NCBI GenBank assembly: GCA_964020085.1
Contig: OZ026595.1
Location: 4,662,117-4,726,116, forward strand
Source: Micromussa lordhowensis
Lineage: Eukaryota; Cnidaria; Anthozoa; Scleractinia; Lobophylliidae
Direction of reading: 5' to 3'
Length of the DNA: 64,000 bases
Part shown: one piece after another, positions 35,960-48,159 of the stretch
How the letters are laid out: each line of letters opens with the position of its first letter
Position numbering within the stretch: position 1 is the stretch's first letter
The notes under the pieces: model-generated
The model's input: only the letters and a program-made list of their open reading frames with translations
Told to the model about the DNA's origin: nothing
The model's database searches: none
Translations under genes and position numbers: made by a program

Positions 35960-37180
35960 GCACACACCCCCTCCCACCACGACCACGAAAAAAATAAATA
36001 ACCTACAGAATGACTCAAATTTCCCAAACAGTAGCTCATGTTCAAATAATTCCGTGAGAAAGCTGATTACTAGTTTAGCCACTGAAATACGTAAAATGGC
36101 TTTTAAAGCCAGTTTCAGTTTCATTTGCTACCCACCCTACCCCTACCAGTTGAAATGTGCACTTGTTATGTGTAACGCAATCTGTGGAATAATGGCAACA
36201 GATCGAAACAGAACTGAACTTAAACGAGTTCTTGACGAGAATTATCGATTAAGAGGAGGATTTAAAGGCTGCTGACAGACTTTTGGGACAGTTAAGATCT
36301 CAGCAAATTGTTAAACTTCTTGCAAACGGCGATTATGAGGCGAAAGATGTTATGACGCGGGCTTCGTGGAGTTGAAATCGGCTTAACCGTTGGAATGTGT
36401 CAGAGTGATTTCGTTTACTAAGCATCGAAAATGCGGCTGAAACCTGCTGATAATATAACATGAGGTACCGTGGAACATCCAGTTGTCAACATGTCGCGAG
36501 GTAAGTGGAACATATCATTATTTTCTTCGTGCATCGTTATTTTCACGTTATTTTGCTAATAAGGACGTAGGTGTTTGTTGACAAAAGCACACCTTAGACT
36601 TCTTCTTCTAATATTTTACAGTTTTAACTGCCCCAAAATTTTATTACATATTTTTACACGTTAGACATTGCTCTTAAAGTGGAATGTAGTTTTGGGATCT
36701 CAATTGATGTACTTTTGGCGATATTTTCCTTTAAATTTCGCCATATTTAAGGCGCTTCAAGAGTAACTCGAAAGGGAAGAAATGTAAAAATCTCGAAAAA
36801 ATTCAGATGTCGATTAAATTCCTAAAACAGCCCCTCAACGTAACAAGAAACATTTGCTTGTCTCGAATAATGGGTTTTTATCTGGATTTAAAACGTTTTA
36901 TTTGTATGGCAAATTGTTCAAAATGTGCCCTAAAATGGCCGCTGAAAGCCCTCTCAGAGCGGCAAACACAAGATGGTCGCCCCAGCGCTAAAATACAAAT
37001 CGAATTGAACTGAAAGTTATATTTTTGTGAATCACTTATCTAGACCATTCATCTGAGAAAGTTTGAGAAATTTCATTTCTTCTCGTCCAAACGATGATAG
37101 TTTAAATTTATAGAGGGCGGCTCTTACGTCCTTCCTATATTGCAGAAACCTTTTCACGACCCCTGCCAGAAAAACTGCCA

Positions 37181-38110
37181 TCATTTCCCGCCATTACAAA
37201 CGCGGCTACCAGCGAATAATTCGAATCCATAAAGAAAGGCAAACAAGAACGACCGATCGATTTTTTTTCTTGAGAAGAAAATCGATTGCGTGTTCTTTCC
37301 TCTCCGGCAACCATCTTGTTTGCATTCTACGACAACTGCGCATGCGCGAAGGCAATTTCCTACGGACCAATCACACAAAAGTCTCCCTTGCTTTTCCAGT
37401 GAGTTTTTCCTTGTGTATTGTTCCAGCTCGTCCGGAAGATCGTAGAACCAACTCAGTTCCATGTCATCGTGCTGTTTCATTGTTTGGCCAGTGCAGTCCT
37501 GGTGGTGGTTAGTTCGGTTTTCTGATGTTGAAATGTAGTCCGTAATTCTGCCACCTCGTTTGTAAGTTTGGAGTTTTTCGCGAAGAATGTTGGAAACCGT
37601 GATTTGACGTTGTCGCAGGTCATTAGGGAGCTTAAGCAAGGACGACGGCGACGCCAAGTACAACGCCTAGTCAAAAATGAATTTATATTTTACCAGCGAA
37701 ATTCGCAACTGTCAAGATCTGTTCTGTACGCCAATGGCTCTTACAACGTGTTCAGGCTAAATAGGCAATGCCACCGTTCAATTTCAAATAGAAATATGGA
37801 AAATTAGCCGTCGTCGTTCGCGTTCCTTAGACGACGCACAACTTGGTCATTTCACGTTCTTGTTTTGCAGAGGACGGCAAAGTAATGTACGAAGATTAAA
37901 AACGCACGTGCACAGTCATTATCTTGCTCATTAAATCTTTTTTTTGGTGGCGTTCTCGTTGCCGTCGTCGTCGTGGTTTTTTGCTTAAGCTCCCTAGTGT
38001 TTCTTCGTCGTTAGCTGAGCGAGCATCTTCTTCATCCGTTATGTTGGCACGTTTAGCACTTCGCTGTTATTCTTCTACTGAGCCGTGCTCGCCTATCTTG
38101 TGTTTTCCTT
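37181..38110 (-). pseudogene. LINE ORF1-like coiled-coil fragment interrupted by a MITE
   Basis: On the minus strand, frames around 37660-37370 read SKLTNEVAELRTTFQHQKTE and, after shifts, LPDELEQYTRKNSLEKQG. That is the heptad coiled coil plus the leqYsRkn motif of LINE ORF1 RNA-binding proteins. Upstream, beyond the MITE at 37626-37994, the same type of protein continues (SAKRANITDEEDARSANDEE). The frame is broken in several places. Confidence 0.5.
37626..37994. mobile_element. TA-flanked MITE
   Basis: Inverted ends gggagcttaagcaa (37626) and ttgcttaagctccc (to 37994), each bordered by TA, with gacgacggcgacgcca / ggcgttctcgttgccgtcgt subterminal sequence. TA duplication suggests Tc1/mariner-type mobilisation. 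This end sequence is common in coral genomes. Confidence 0.75.
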
Positions 38111-38599
38111 TACTGATCATGTAGTTATCTTGACTAAAGGCTATCGAATTACAAACAATTTGAGATTTTGAGAAGGAAACACGTTCTCTCACAAAATGTG
38201 CTTCCGCACATTTATCCCGCGCATAGAAAAAAAAAGTAAATTTAAAAAAACTATTTTTCTTTGTCGATTATAAATTTTACATATGGATGGCAAAGTGAAC
38301 AAGATAGATTCTATGCCTGCTTTTGGGATTCCTTTTAGTTCAACAATATTGTTAGTTAGTTTGGCAGTTTGGTGCATAGCATCTGTAAACAAAGTAAGAT
38401 TTATTCTGTCATCATTTGTGTCTTAAAATAACACTTGTGAAGACCAGTTTTCTTTTTTATTATCCAACTGCACTTCGTAGAGTACAATTACGTCCAAAAC
38501 GAGTACAAATATCACGCGGTATTTGTACTCAAGAGGACCGGTGAAACAGGTTTTCTCGCAACGCGCAAGCGACGAAATTGGATTGAAGTTACGAAAAAA

Positions 38600-38785
38600 A
38601 TGGCGGAAAATTTAAGTTATTTTTCTGACGACGAAGAGTCGGAATGGCTGGCGAATATTGATCCAAGTTTATTAGATAAATCGAACGAAGAAAAGCAGTT
38701 AGACGACAGTGAAATTTCGTCATTTATTGAAGAAAATAGAAACAGCAAAACAACAAAGGAGACGAAATTGGACTCGCCATTTCCG
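38600..38785 (+). pseudogene. N-terminal fragment of a Crypton-type (DUF3504) tyrosine recombinase-like gene
   Basis: Starts MAENLSYFSDDEESEWLANI and reaches EENRNSKTTKETKLD, resembling the N-terminus of KIAA1958/DUF3504-related proteins where a helical core-binding region begins. It then runs into unrelated sequence and stops at 38821. No catalytic residues are present. Recognition is tentative. Confidence 0.4.
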
Positions 38786-38857
38786 TTCCGCTTCGCATAC
38801 TTCTGTCACGCATTCCCGTAAATAAATATCCGCGAAATTCGCCCGATTTAAAAAATC

Positions 38858-38947
38858 TCTTATTAGACGTTTTGTTGTGTAGTATCGCTAGGTATTTTTA
38901 CTCCTTGTTTGTATTTTGATACTACACAACAAAACGTCTAATAAGAT
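38858..38947. repeat. Perfect-stem hairpin
   Basis: Inverted arms of about 29 bp (tcttattagacgttttgttg... and its complement) around a loop of about 31 bases. Likely a tiny MITE remnant. Confidence 0.7.
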
Positions 38948-39007
38948 ATATGTAGCCGTTTGCTTTTTGTTGAAGTGGCACTTGGCGCATCCTATAAAAC
39001 CTGAGTT

Positions 39008-39157
39008 TACACCATACCATAGAAAATAGAGCCAATCAGAATACAGCAAAGCCGTTGTATTTTCGACGGTGTAACATCCAACCTTCCCATCATGCACCGC
39101 GCCTATGTGACATTGATTGTGTTGGCCACCGTATTTTCTATGGCATGGTATCAAATA
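39008..39157. mobile_element. Small TIR element
   Basis: About 150 bp with inverted ends taccataccatagaaaata and tattttctatggcatggta (one mismatch). No coding capacity. Confidence 0.5.
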
Positions 39158-39297
39158 GTTGTTAGTGTTATACCATCAAATATTCCACTTGTCAATTGTA
39201 TTTTCTTCGCCTAAAGTGGGCTTTTGTAGATTATGCTAGTGAAAGTAGCATATTACGCCAGTAGCACTGTCCTTTTTTTGGCAATAATAAATATTTA

Positions 39298-39862
39298 TGT
39301 TGTGCATTTTCAAATAGATAACTAAATGTCTTTAAAAATAATCAAATGTTACATCTCCTTGTCCTGCTAAAGACAGTTTCTTTTTATCCTCTTCACTTCT
39401 TCCACGAAAATAAGGGTAATATATTGCCCAAGATTAGAGCTACTGGCAAGGCGATGGCCATTTTTCTCGAGCAGAGAACGCAGCTTGCGGATTTTGCTTA
39501 TCGGAATCCTTGCCTTCAGAAATTCTTCCGCTACTTCTTGTCTGTATGCTTGCTCAGCTAAAGGCGGTGTGCTGTGGTACTTTCAAGTACTGTCAATGGG
39601 AGAACTTCTCCGGAATTGTGAGGCTGGGTCGACTGTGGAGCCCGATTTGGCGGTGTTTAGTGGCTGGTCTTGTCCTTATAAACACAGAATTCTGACCACA
39701 CTAACAGGAGACAATCGACGAAGGGCTAACGCTCGAAACGTCAGCTTTCGAATCTCTTTACGGTGGCCAATTCACATTATCAACCCAGTTGATAAAACCA
39801 AATGATTTTGTAATACTCCCCACCGACGCAGCACCACAATTTCCTTAGAAACTTACCCCCTT
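39298..39862 (+). repeat. Flanking direct repeat, left copy
   Basis: Collinear with 56078-56612 at about 90% identity: both run from ttgygcattttcaaa through cgctcgaaacgtcagctttc to tactccccaccgacgcagc. The left copy has about 22 extra bases near 39580. It is non-coding on both strands as far as I can judge. The two copies bracket the second integrase/HECT locus. Confidence 0.8.
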
Positions 39863-39898
39863 TATTCATTGTACGCACGAAGTCAAGTCGTTTTAGAG

Positions 39899-41245
39899 CA
39901 TGTACGGCTGGTTCTGACCGTGTAGCTGAGGACTTACAAAGTCTTACAAATGCCGTGCGCTTGCTTCAGGAAAATTATCATTCCAGGAACCTGCATTATC
40001 AGGCAAATGCAGATGAGGTAGGAAATTCACCGCTTGGCCGCCCTTGCCCTGTAGAACGTACAAGCCGAGCGTGTCGGCCGCGATATCTCGTAGACAGGGA
40101 TCTTATAACTCGTCTGCGAAATGAATCTTTTAAGTGGGTAGACATTGCAAGAACGCTTAACATTTCTTCTAAGACACTTATTCGACGCAGAAGGGAGTTT
40201 GAAATGCCTATTGGTCAAGATGCTTTCTCAAATATAGAAGACGAAGATTTGGATGAGCACGTAAGGGATATTTTACAAAACACTCCTGATGCTGGCAGAC
40301 ATCTTGTTGAAGGAGGGCTGAGGGCAAGGGGATTGAAAATTCAGATAACTCAAGTTGAGACTCCATTGCGCGAGTGAATCCTATAATGTCCGCCATCAGG
40401 CAACACAGTTTTAGAATTGTAAGAAGAAAATACTCCTTACCATGTCCAAATGCCCTGTGGCATATAGATGGTGATCACAAGCTAATTGAGCCATATAGGA
40501 TCGTCATACATGGTGAGATCGATGGCTTTTCGCGGCTTATAGTCTACCTACGGGCATCAACAAACAACAAGGCTTCTACTGTACTCGAACTTTTCGGACA
40601 GGCTGTGGCACAGTATTCTTTACCCTCGCGTGTACAGTCTGACCAAGGCCTTGAAATATTGATGTAGCAAGGTGCATGCTGCACGAACGTGGCTTGAACC
40701 GAGGTAGTATTATTAAAGGAAAGTCAGTGCATAATCAAAGAATCGAGAGATTATGGAGAGAAGTCAACCGAATGGTGGTAAGCAAGTACAAGAACATTTT
40801 CATGTATCTTGAGAGGCATGGATTTTTTGAGCCCACCAATGAAATCCAATTGTTCTACCTACAATGTATATACCTTCCAATAATTAACGATTCCTTAAAC
40901 CAGTTGACACAGGAATGAAATTTCCATGGTCTCACAACTGCAAGTAATACTACCCCTAGGCAACTGTGGATTGAAGGCATGCTCTCAAACAGTAATACTG
41001 ACCTAGTTGCTGTCACTGAAGTACTAGAAGATGTACAATCAGACTTCGGTGACTATGGCATCGATGATGATGGGCCTTCTCCAGCACTGCAAAGCTGCAA
41101 TGAAGTGTTTGTTCCTGAATGCCCAATACTACTATCAGATGAGCAAAGCACTGATTTGGAAAGGCTTCTGGAAACCATCAGCGATGACACACATGGTATT
41201 TATAAGTATTTAACTGTTGTTGACTTTTTGGAAAGCTTGGGTTAA
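39899..41245 (+). pseudogene. DDE integrase gene C, intronless and broken
   Basis: Same family as gene B. It has a helix-turn-helix-like region (FKWVDIARTLNISSKTLIRR), [11 protein letters not shown] with the first Asp, [10 protein letters not shown] with the second, [11 protein letters not shown] with Glu, YLPIIND, and the acidic tail ending LESLG at 41243. The four intron positions of gene B are uninterrupted here. Defects: a small deletion/frameshift near 40373, a one-base loss near 40663 (after the second Asp) and an in-frame TGA at 40916-40918. The normal N-terminus is not found before 39899. It could be a processed copy or an intronless lineage. It lies tail-to-tail with HECT gene C, whose stop is 380 bp away. 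Confidence 0.8.
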
Positions 41246-41622
41246 GGATGCTGTTATTAGCAAAGAAGCAATGAACAAAAACCAGAAAAAAAACTTTTAT
41301 TTTAGTTGAAGCCAGCACTAAGCAGGCAAACTAACTTTAATTTAGTACGAGTATTTTTTTTTTCAATGTAAACTTAAAACTTAAAACGTTACAACTAGTA
41401 TGGTTCTGAAAAGAGACGACAGCACCATGATCCATTACATAACATTTCCACCAAGTGAAAACAAAACATGGATGCAAAATCTAAAGCTCTTCATGAAAAA
41501 CATTTTTTCCCTTCAACTGAAACGTGAATCACAAAATTTCCTTTCTAAAACATGGGGGCCCCAGTAGACAGGGGTCTACAGGTCAAAGCTGATTTGATAA
41601 CAAAATCATGTTGGATGTAGTA

Positions 41623-41847
41623 TTAAACAACAGTAAAGGATGAACGACGCGTATCATTTATCACTGCTAACATTACTTCAGTGAAACTCTCGTAATCTGG
41701 AAAATCAGGTGGCAGTTGACATTTTAAGGTGCAAGTGGATGAAAAAACACCAGCTTCCCCACCAAAACTAACAGTGATCCCCTTTACTTTTGCTTCAGAG
41801 GAAATCAGGTTGTCACTTCCTGTTAGGAACTTGGTCAGTTTCTTTAA
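41623..41847 (-). pseudogene. HECT gene C, C-lobe exon
   Basis: Open frame on the minus strand to a TAA at 41623-41625, with KLTKFLTGSDNLISSEAK, the catalytic-Cys motif FSSTCTLKCQLPPDF and DYESFTEVMLAVIND, the end of a HECT domain. The 5' end of the exon is uncertain (AG acceptor at 41848). The rest of the gene lies beyond the inserted Harbinger element. Confidence 0.75.
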
Positions 41848-42184
41848 CTTTGAAAAGCAAAATTCCAGGTGATGTCACATTAAAGGGGTGCCTGGAGTAA
41901 AGCCCAAGTGTTTTCTGATAAATTGTCTGATTTTCTTTGCAATTTGCACTGGATATGCTTGTAAATCAAGGGGGGGTATACATCAGGGCCCGGTTGTTCA
42001 AAGAGCGGATAAATTTATCCACTGGATAGACCTATCCGGCGGATAAAATGACTATCCGCTGGATAGTTATCCAGCGTATAAAAAGTTGTTGCAGAACGCG
42101 CGGATAGCGTGCCGTTTAACTATCCGATGGATAAATCGCTATCCAGGCAGTTGCCATAGTGATTCCGTGCTAATGAGAAACAAT

Positions 42185-43514
42185 ATGGCGGAAAATGTTG
42201 CACCTTCTCCCGCAAAGCGCGCAAGAAAACCAAATTTTACCCCCGCAGAGTGCGCTGTTATTTTCGAAAAAGCTGAAGAAAACATAAATGTCATCAAAAG
42301 TAAATTTTCGTCCACTTTGACGAACAAAAACAAAACTAGAGTATGGGAAGAAATAACAAACAAAGTAAATGCCCTCGGCGTTTGTAAGCGCGATGTTGTG
42401 GACGTGAAGGAGAAGTGGAGAAGTATGGTGAGTTCGGCCAAGAAAGAGCACAACAAGTGTGCCGTCTCCCGCAAAAAGACCGGCGGGGGAAAACAGCCAG
42501 ACTCACCCAAGGGCACCTCACAAAAAATCATTCAGCTGTTCGAGGAGGACCCGGCATTTAGCGGCATTTCCGGTGGTGTTGATTCCGGTAAGTAAATGTA
42601 ACGTTTACAAGTTATTGCTTAATTAACACAGGCTGCGCTGGAGCTAGCAAAGGATGAGGGTATCGAACTATGTATGGAAAAGCAAAGTTACAAAGTTCAG
42701 AGATGATAGTGACCTTGTATAAAAAGACAATCCTGATAATTCTTCTTTTCAATGAGCATACATTTCCACCCGGCCCGGGAACGAATCACTCGAAAAAAAT
42801 GCTAGACAATCTAAGCTTCCCTTGTTTTGTGGAAGAACAGTATTTTCAAACTTTAAGTGCCTCAAGTTTATATTAATGGTCGTATTGTTCCAATTTGGTT
42901 GTCTTGTGAGGAAGCTCAACTTTTTAAATAAAAGCTGACTTTGTGTTTATATGAAGACAAAGCTGTTTTCTCAGTGGTCCGCATGTCATTTATCAATGCA
43001 TGGTATGTAAAAAGTCCCTCATTTTGTCTATGATTTTGAAAAGAAAAATCTAAAATAATCCCTGTTTATGATAAAAAATGTATAGCTGGAATCAATAGGA
43101 GTGTTTATCTTAATTTATTTGTGCAAATATTTGCATGCAGCTCAATTTTCAGAGTCAACAATCGATGCTGAGGTCCTTGAGCTATTCAGCGGAGCCAGTG
43201 AAGAAAATGCCACCAATGAATGCAGTAGTCAGTGTCCTGCTGTACCTGGTCTGGTACATGTATCTGGTTCCGATACAGCTATACCCGATCCTGAGCTGGA
43301 TGCCACTTCTAGAGCACTGCCATTAAAGCTGCTCAAACGACCAAAGAACACAAAGAAGGTCACAATTGATGAAATAAATGAAATGCATCTGGCTGTCCTC
43401 AAAAAAGAACAAATCAAACTGGACTTAGAAATTGAAAACTTACACCTAAAGAAACGGGAAATCATGTTGAGGATTCAGGAGCTGGAATCAAGATCAAATT
43501 TATTTTCCTGCTAG
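42185..43514 (+). CDS. Myb/SANT-like DNA-binding protein of the Harbinger element
   Basis: Exon 1 42185-42587, exon 2 43141-43514; GT/AG borders and phase agree. Start at ATGGCGG 42185 (an in-frame ATG at 42173 is also possible). The N-terminal trihelix/SANT-like domain (RKPNFTPAECAVIFEKAEEN ... VKEKWRSMVSSAKKE) should bind the TIRs; the C-terminus is a coiled coil (KEQIKLDLEIENLHLKKRE) likely to contact the transposase. Known role in the superfamily: nuclear import and DNA binding for the catalytic partner. No defect seen. Confidence 0.85.
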
Positions 43515-45859
43515 AATCTACTTGCATGGTTAACATCATTGAAAACCAAGTTTGGTTTATTACAGTGCAGAAAGGTTTTTAAAATATTTTGGGTCTATTT
43601 TATTCATGTAGTTAGATAAAAACAAGTCAACAGCTTATATATCAAGGCTAGTTAAGCATATAAACAAGCAATGACCATACAGTTCAAAGAAAAATATCTA
43701 ACTCTCAAGAGATTTTGATCCGTCATTAATGTGAGGCTCTAAGTTCTTGATGAAGAAAGCTTCAAGAAATGCTAATTGCGACCAATTGTCATTATGGTCA
43801 TTACATTTTTTTGATCTGTTTGATTGCATCATGTTATGTCACTGCTTGTTTATATGCCTAATTGGCTTTGATATATAAGCTGTCGACTTGTTTTTATCTA
43901 ACTACATGACTATGACTCTGAAATAGAACTGAAATATTGTTGAAACCTGTCAGCATATTTCTCATAGATCAAAACTTCAATGCTTTTTGATGATGTTACA
44001 AATCTTCAACTCGTCTTGTTTATGTCAAATGTCATCTAAACCATTGCAATTCTTAAAAATGAAATACATTTGATGTGTAAACCACTGTGATATTAATCAA
44101 GTGTAATCCTAATGTTATATGCCAATCATTTTGGGTATAGTGGTTTATTCATCAATTACACTGCATATATCAAGTGAAGGGGTGCATGGAATCAAGCTTT
44201 TAGTGACTTTCGGAAAATTTAGCTTTCTTTTTTACACACCTATGTCAGCTTGATGCTTTGAAATGATGTAGTCTTTTTACTACACATGTACGACATAAAA
44301 GTTTTTTGCTTTTGTTGGCAATGAGACCCAAAAGCCACCAAAAATAAACAGAGAAGACCATTAACATTATTAGTGCATTGTAAACAGTGTATCTGATACA
44401 TCTACCTTGATAATCTTCAATTTTAAATTTTCTTCAATGAAAGTTTATTTAATAGTTTTCTATGATTGATTAAAGGGTTGAGACAAATTTTAAAGTTTCT
44501 TGGATTTATTAATATGTATATATTTTCATCGATAATTAAATATTACATTTGAATCTCATCCTATTTTTAGGAAAAATGAGAACATTATTATAAAGTATAT
44601 TTAAGATTTACAGGAAAAAATGTGTATGCGTGAAGCAGTCATGTGCTGTTATACAAATTATGTACGTATTTTACATGCTCTATGACTAACATTACTGTAA
44701 TAAACAAAATAATATTGAAGTCATGTCCATTTTTGAACACTGATTAAGAGAGCACTAAATGTGGTGATCGCCTGTCTGCTAGGCAAACAAAATTGCTACT
44801 GTAAGTCAACTTCTGACCCATAAAGAATTGTGTATGAAAATCACAAGATTATGACTGAAAGGCAAAACAAATTTCTCCATACAATTCTTTTAAATTCATG
44901 ATGTCTGTAAAAACTAACGCCTAATCATTATGAGCTTGAAACTCTGCATGGCAGCAATCTTTTGCCACTTTTTTATTTGAAAGAGTTTCATGAAACTGGC
45001 CAAATCATTGTGAAAGGAAAGGGGGTCACATGACAATCTGTTGCACAATCTCCTTCATGCTTCTAGACTGACAGTTTCCCTAGAGTGATTTCTATGCTTT
45101 TGACATATGAGAATGGCACATTTTGTCTCCACAACATGGTTTAAGAGTACAACTGATTTATAACAATGTAGTAACAAAAATATTTCATTAAAACTTGTCC
45201 TATGCAGTGCATATGAAAGAGCTTGTTCCCAACTCCTTGCAGCCTATCCCCTTCTGTTTCAGTTATAAATGACGCAGATAAAAAACACAACAACTACTGT
45301 ACATAGGCATATGGGAACCTTCAAACTTGAAGGGAGAGAGAGTGGTGTCCAGGGTGGTGGCCTTCTTGTTCCCCCCCCCCAAAAAAAAATACACATTGCA
45401 CAAATGGGTGGTTGTTTATGTTGGGATGCAAATGGACTCAAATTGCACTAAAAACAAAATTGATATGTTCACAATTTTCACATCTCATGAAACTTAATTT
45501 GAAACGTTACATACTCTATAACCTGGATTGACAGCCTATTAGCTGCTCATTCAGGTAAAATCTGAAACTTAGAAAAGAAAAAGTTATTTCTTCCTCAAAT
45601 GAAAACTTCAAAAGAAAAAAAATCAGTTAATCACTGGGAATGATATCCACATCCTGAATTTCCACAATACACATTTAAATTTAACCAATGTGTGGCTTTT
45701 TCAGAACAGAATACCTGGATACCTCATGTCATTTGACACTGAGTCCCTTTTGCTTGAACAATTTCACAGTTTTTTGAAACTGGGGTGGGTTTGCCTCCCC
45801 CAAGCCCGTATGCCTATGAGCTACAGGATCTAAGGGGATCTACAGATGAAGATAAACAA
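43515..45859. other. Harbinger interior spacer with nested MITE
   Basis: No gene. A MITE at 43604-43909 has about 60-bp inverted ends beginning tcatgtagttagataaaaac. The rest is AT-rich. Short frames around 45269-45451 sit on a C/A homopolymer junction. Confidence 0.55.
43604..43909. mobile_element. MITE with ~60-bp TIRs
   Basis: Left tcatgtagttagataaaaac and right complement pair for about 60 bp with a few mismatches (includes gcttatatatcaa and gcatataaacaagca). Non-coding. Confidence 0.75.
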
Positions 45860-48159
45860 TTAAAAATAAGTGTTAGTTATGTGCTGTCTGACAGCATTAC
45901 CAGTTTCACGGCCATGGTACTGGCTGTGCAAGTCAGCAGCGCATCCATCATCTTCCATGTCACAATCTTCAGGATCTGGTTCCCGAAGAGTCACAGCAAT
46001 GCTGTGCAAAATGCAACAAGCTGCGATGATAATACAAACCCTGTCAGGAGCCATCCTCACTTCAGAGTGAAGGACATGGCATCTTCTTTTTAGTAAACCA
46101 AAAGTCCGCTCAATTAAGCACCGTGTCACTTTGTGTGCCCTGTTGAAATTCTCCTCTTGGCGTGTTTTAGGGTTGAGATAGGGAGTCATGAGAAATGGAG
46201 AGCAGGCATAGCCACTATCCCCAAGTAGCACACCATCTGTTAAACCTGCTCCTGTTCCTTCAAGCTGACGTCCTATGGCTGACGTTCTAAAAATGTGACT
46301 GTCATGTGCTGAACCTGGCCATCTAGCCACAACATTTGTGAACAGTCCTGTAAAATTCAATTATATCTATTTCAATTGAAAATTGTTTTCAGGTCCAATA
46401 TAGAATTCCCAATTAACAGATTTCTGATGCAATTCTTGTAATATAATAATGCCCCTTAGACGTACAACGCAGCGTAAATATGAGAGTTCGAATGGAAATA
46501 TTGATCAAAATGGGAATGCAACAGTTTGTGAAAAGGAAAAGAAAAGAACTGTAATAAACAATTACATTACATTCACATACAAACTCATTTTTACAATAAC
46601 TGCAGAAATTCTTGTGCTCTCATTGGCTAATTTTTTAAATTTAGGCTGTTTTACACAACTGAGTGTCACATATCAAAATGTCCAAAACATGCACTTGAGG
46701 TTTACAACTAATTTTTAAAAACCCGAACATTTTGTCGTCAGAGCTTGGGGGACCTGTTGTGTCCCACCAGCCTAAAACTGTACTACCATAACAAACCGTT
46801 GGAATACATATTAGCTCTAAAATAAGCCAATTTAATTGTGGCACTACCCAGTTAATGTTGTCAAAATGAAGTGTTCTGAACTGGATCAGCTGCTGGCATT
46901 GATCTAAGTATATCTTACTTAAAAAAATCACACCCGGTTTCAAATATATCTGAGATCTATAAATTAAAGTTATCTTTTTCTGCGAAACTTCCAGGTACCC
47001 CTATGCCTGAATTTAAACTAAGCTTATATAAAACGAATCCACCTGACGAGAAAGCGTTCTGTGAATTACAACACCAGTGAGTTACCCTGCCAGACAGAGG
47101 TTCCTTGCTCTTTCTCCTCGGTGAAGAGAGAGAGCAAGGAACCTCTGTCTCGCAGGGTACCAGTGAGTACAACCGACAGCAAACAAACGTCGTCTCCCAT
47201 GTTGTAGAACAAGTTAAATGATCCTCGAAGAGTCCCCAATTTCCGCGGCATTCAAGTCACCATTCGAAAGCTCTTTTCTGATTTTCACATACAGAATCGA
47301 GTACAGCCGACAGGTGAAATCAACAACATATCAAAAGAAGCACTGTGCGTTTGTGTGATATGTTACCGATCACATGTTTGATCACATGTTGTACTAAAGC
47401 CAATCACTTACAGTCTCCTCAAGGCGTGACAGAAAAGCGTTACACATTGAAATTTCTGTGCTCTCAAAAACATCCATGGCTGGGGAAAATATCCCCATTA
47501 ATAAGGCCAACAAGAGCTAATATGCACACGAGAGGGCTAAGCTTATTTATTGATTAATAAGCATTTAGTGCTGGGCATATCTACTTACCTCGATTGTCGC
47601 AGATTGCCTGTACGTTGATTGAGTGGTATCCTTTACGGTTCACGTAGTCTGGTTCATTTTCATGAGGGGCTGTTATCCTCACGTGAGTGCCATCAATGCA
47701 ACCAATGGCACAAGGAAAACCTCCGACCCGAAACAGACCTTGCTTGATTTCGTCTCTTTCAGCTCTAGTAGACGGAAATCTAATGAAATCGCCTAGCTTC
47801 GCCGCTAAGGCTTGTGTGACACGACGTACAACTCGGCTGACAGTTGATTTGTCGAAGCCTAAAAAAGTATCTCCGATTACCTGGAGAAACGAACCCGAAG
47901 CCAAGAACCTCAGGGTTACCAAGACTTGCATTTCCGCAGAGACTGCATGGTTTCGATTTGTGTCTGGCGTAATTTCGGCAGCTACAAGTTCGACGATATA
48001 GTTAATTGCTCTTCTTCCGAAACGATATCTCGATCTGAGCTCACAGTCGGTATAAGACTCTAGTGGATCGAGCTGTCGGCGGTAAATTCTCCTCTTTCTA
48101 GGAAGTTCGCTGTTTGACAAATTACTCTGAAGGAGATGTAACTGGCGAGCGGCCGCCAT
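45860..48159 (-). CDS. HARBI1-type DDE transposase of the Harbinger element
   Basis: Exon 1 47589-48159 ([13 protein letters not shown]...), exon 2 45860-46347; the split Gly codon joins correctly. The catalytic triad is visible: Asp in [14 protein letters not shown], Asp in LLGDSGYAC, Glu in [12 protein letters not shown]. About 350 residues, the usual length. The ATG lies about 200 bp inside the right end. The intron (46348-47588) contains a hairpin at about 47073-47161. Known function: cut-and-paste transposition with the SANT-like partner. No disabling change seen. Confidence 0.9.
47073..47161. repeat. Hairpin in HARBI1 intron
   Basis: taccctgccagacagaggtt and further bases pair with the complement ending cgcagggta across about 34 bp with few mismatches; loop about 15 bases. 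Confidence 0.75.

Larger units (their letters stand above)
29270..37130. mobile_element. Large foldback element with ~1.17-kb inverted arms
   Basis: 29271-30440 and 35960-37129 are inverted copies at roughly 90% identity by eye. Outer ends are agagccgccctct on both sides with TA immediately outside, consistent with a TA target duplication. Each arm holds a small frame reading MATDRNRTELKRVL and, after a one-base shift, GDYEAKDVMTRASWS. The interior has a 1.55-kb tandem duplication and no transposase, so it is non-autonomous or composite. Confidence 0.65.

Noticed and set aside
38600..38821. Acidic 73-residue frame as a complete small gene
   Set aside because: Its start resembles a larger recombinase family and the end runs into unrelated sequence, so it is kept as a fragment only.
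46641..46943. Minus frame inside the HARBI1 intron
   Set aside because: Intronic, no domain, and the transposase splices cleanly around it.
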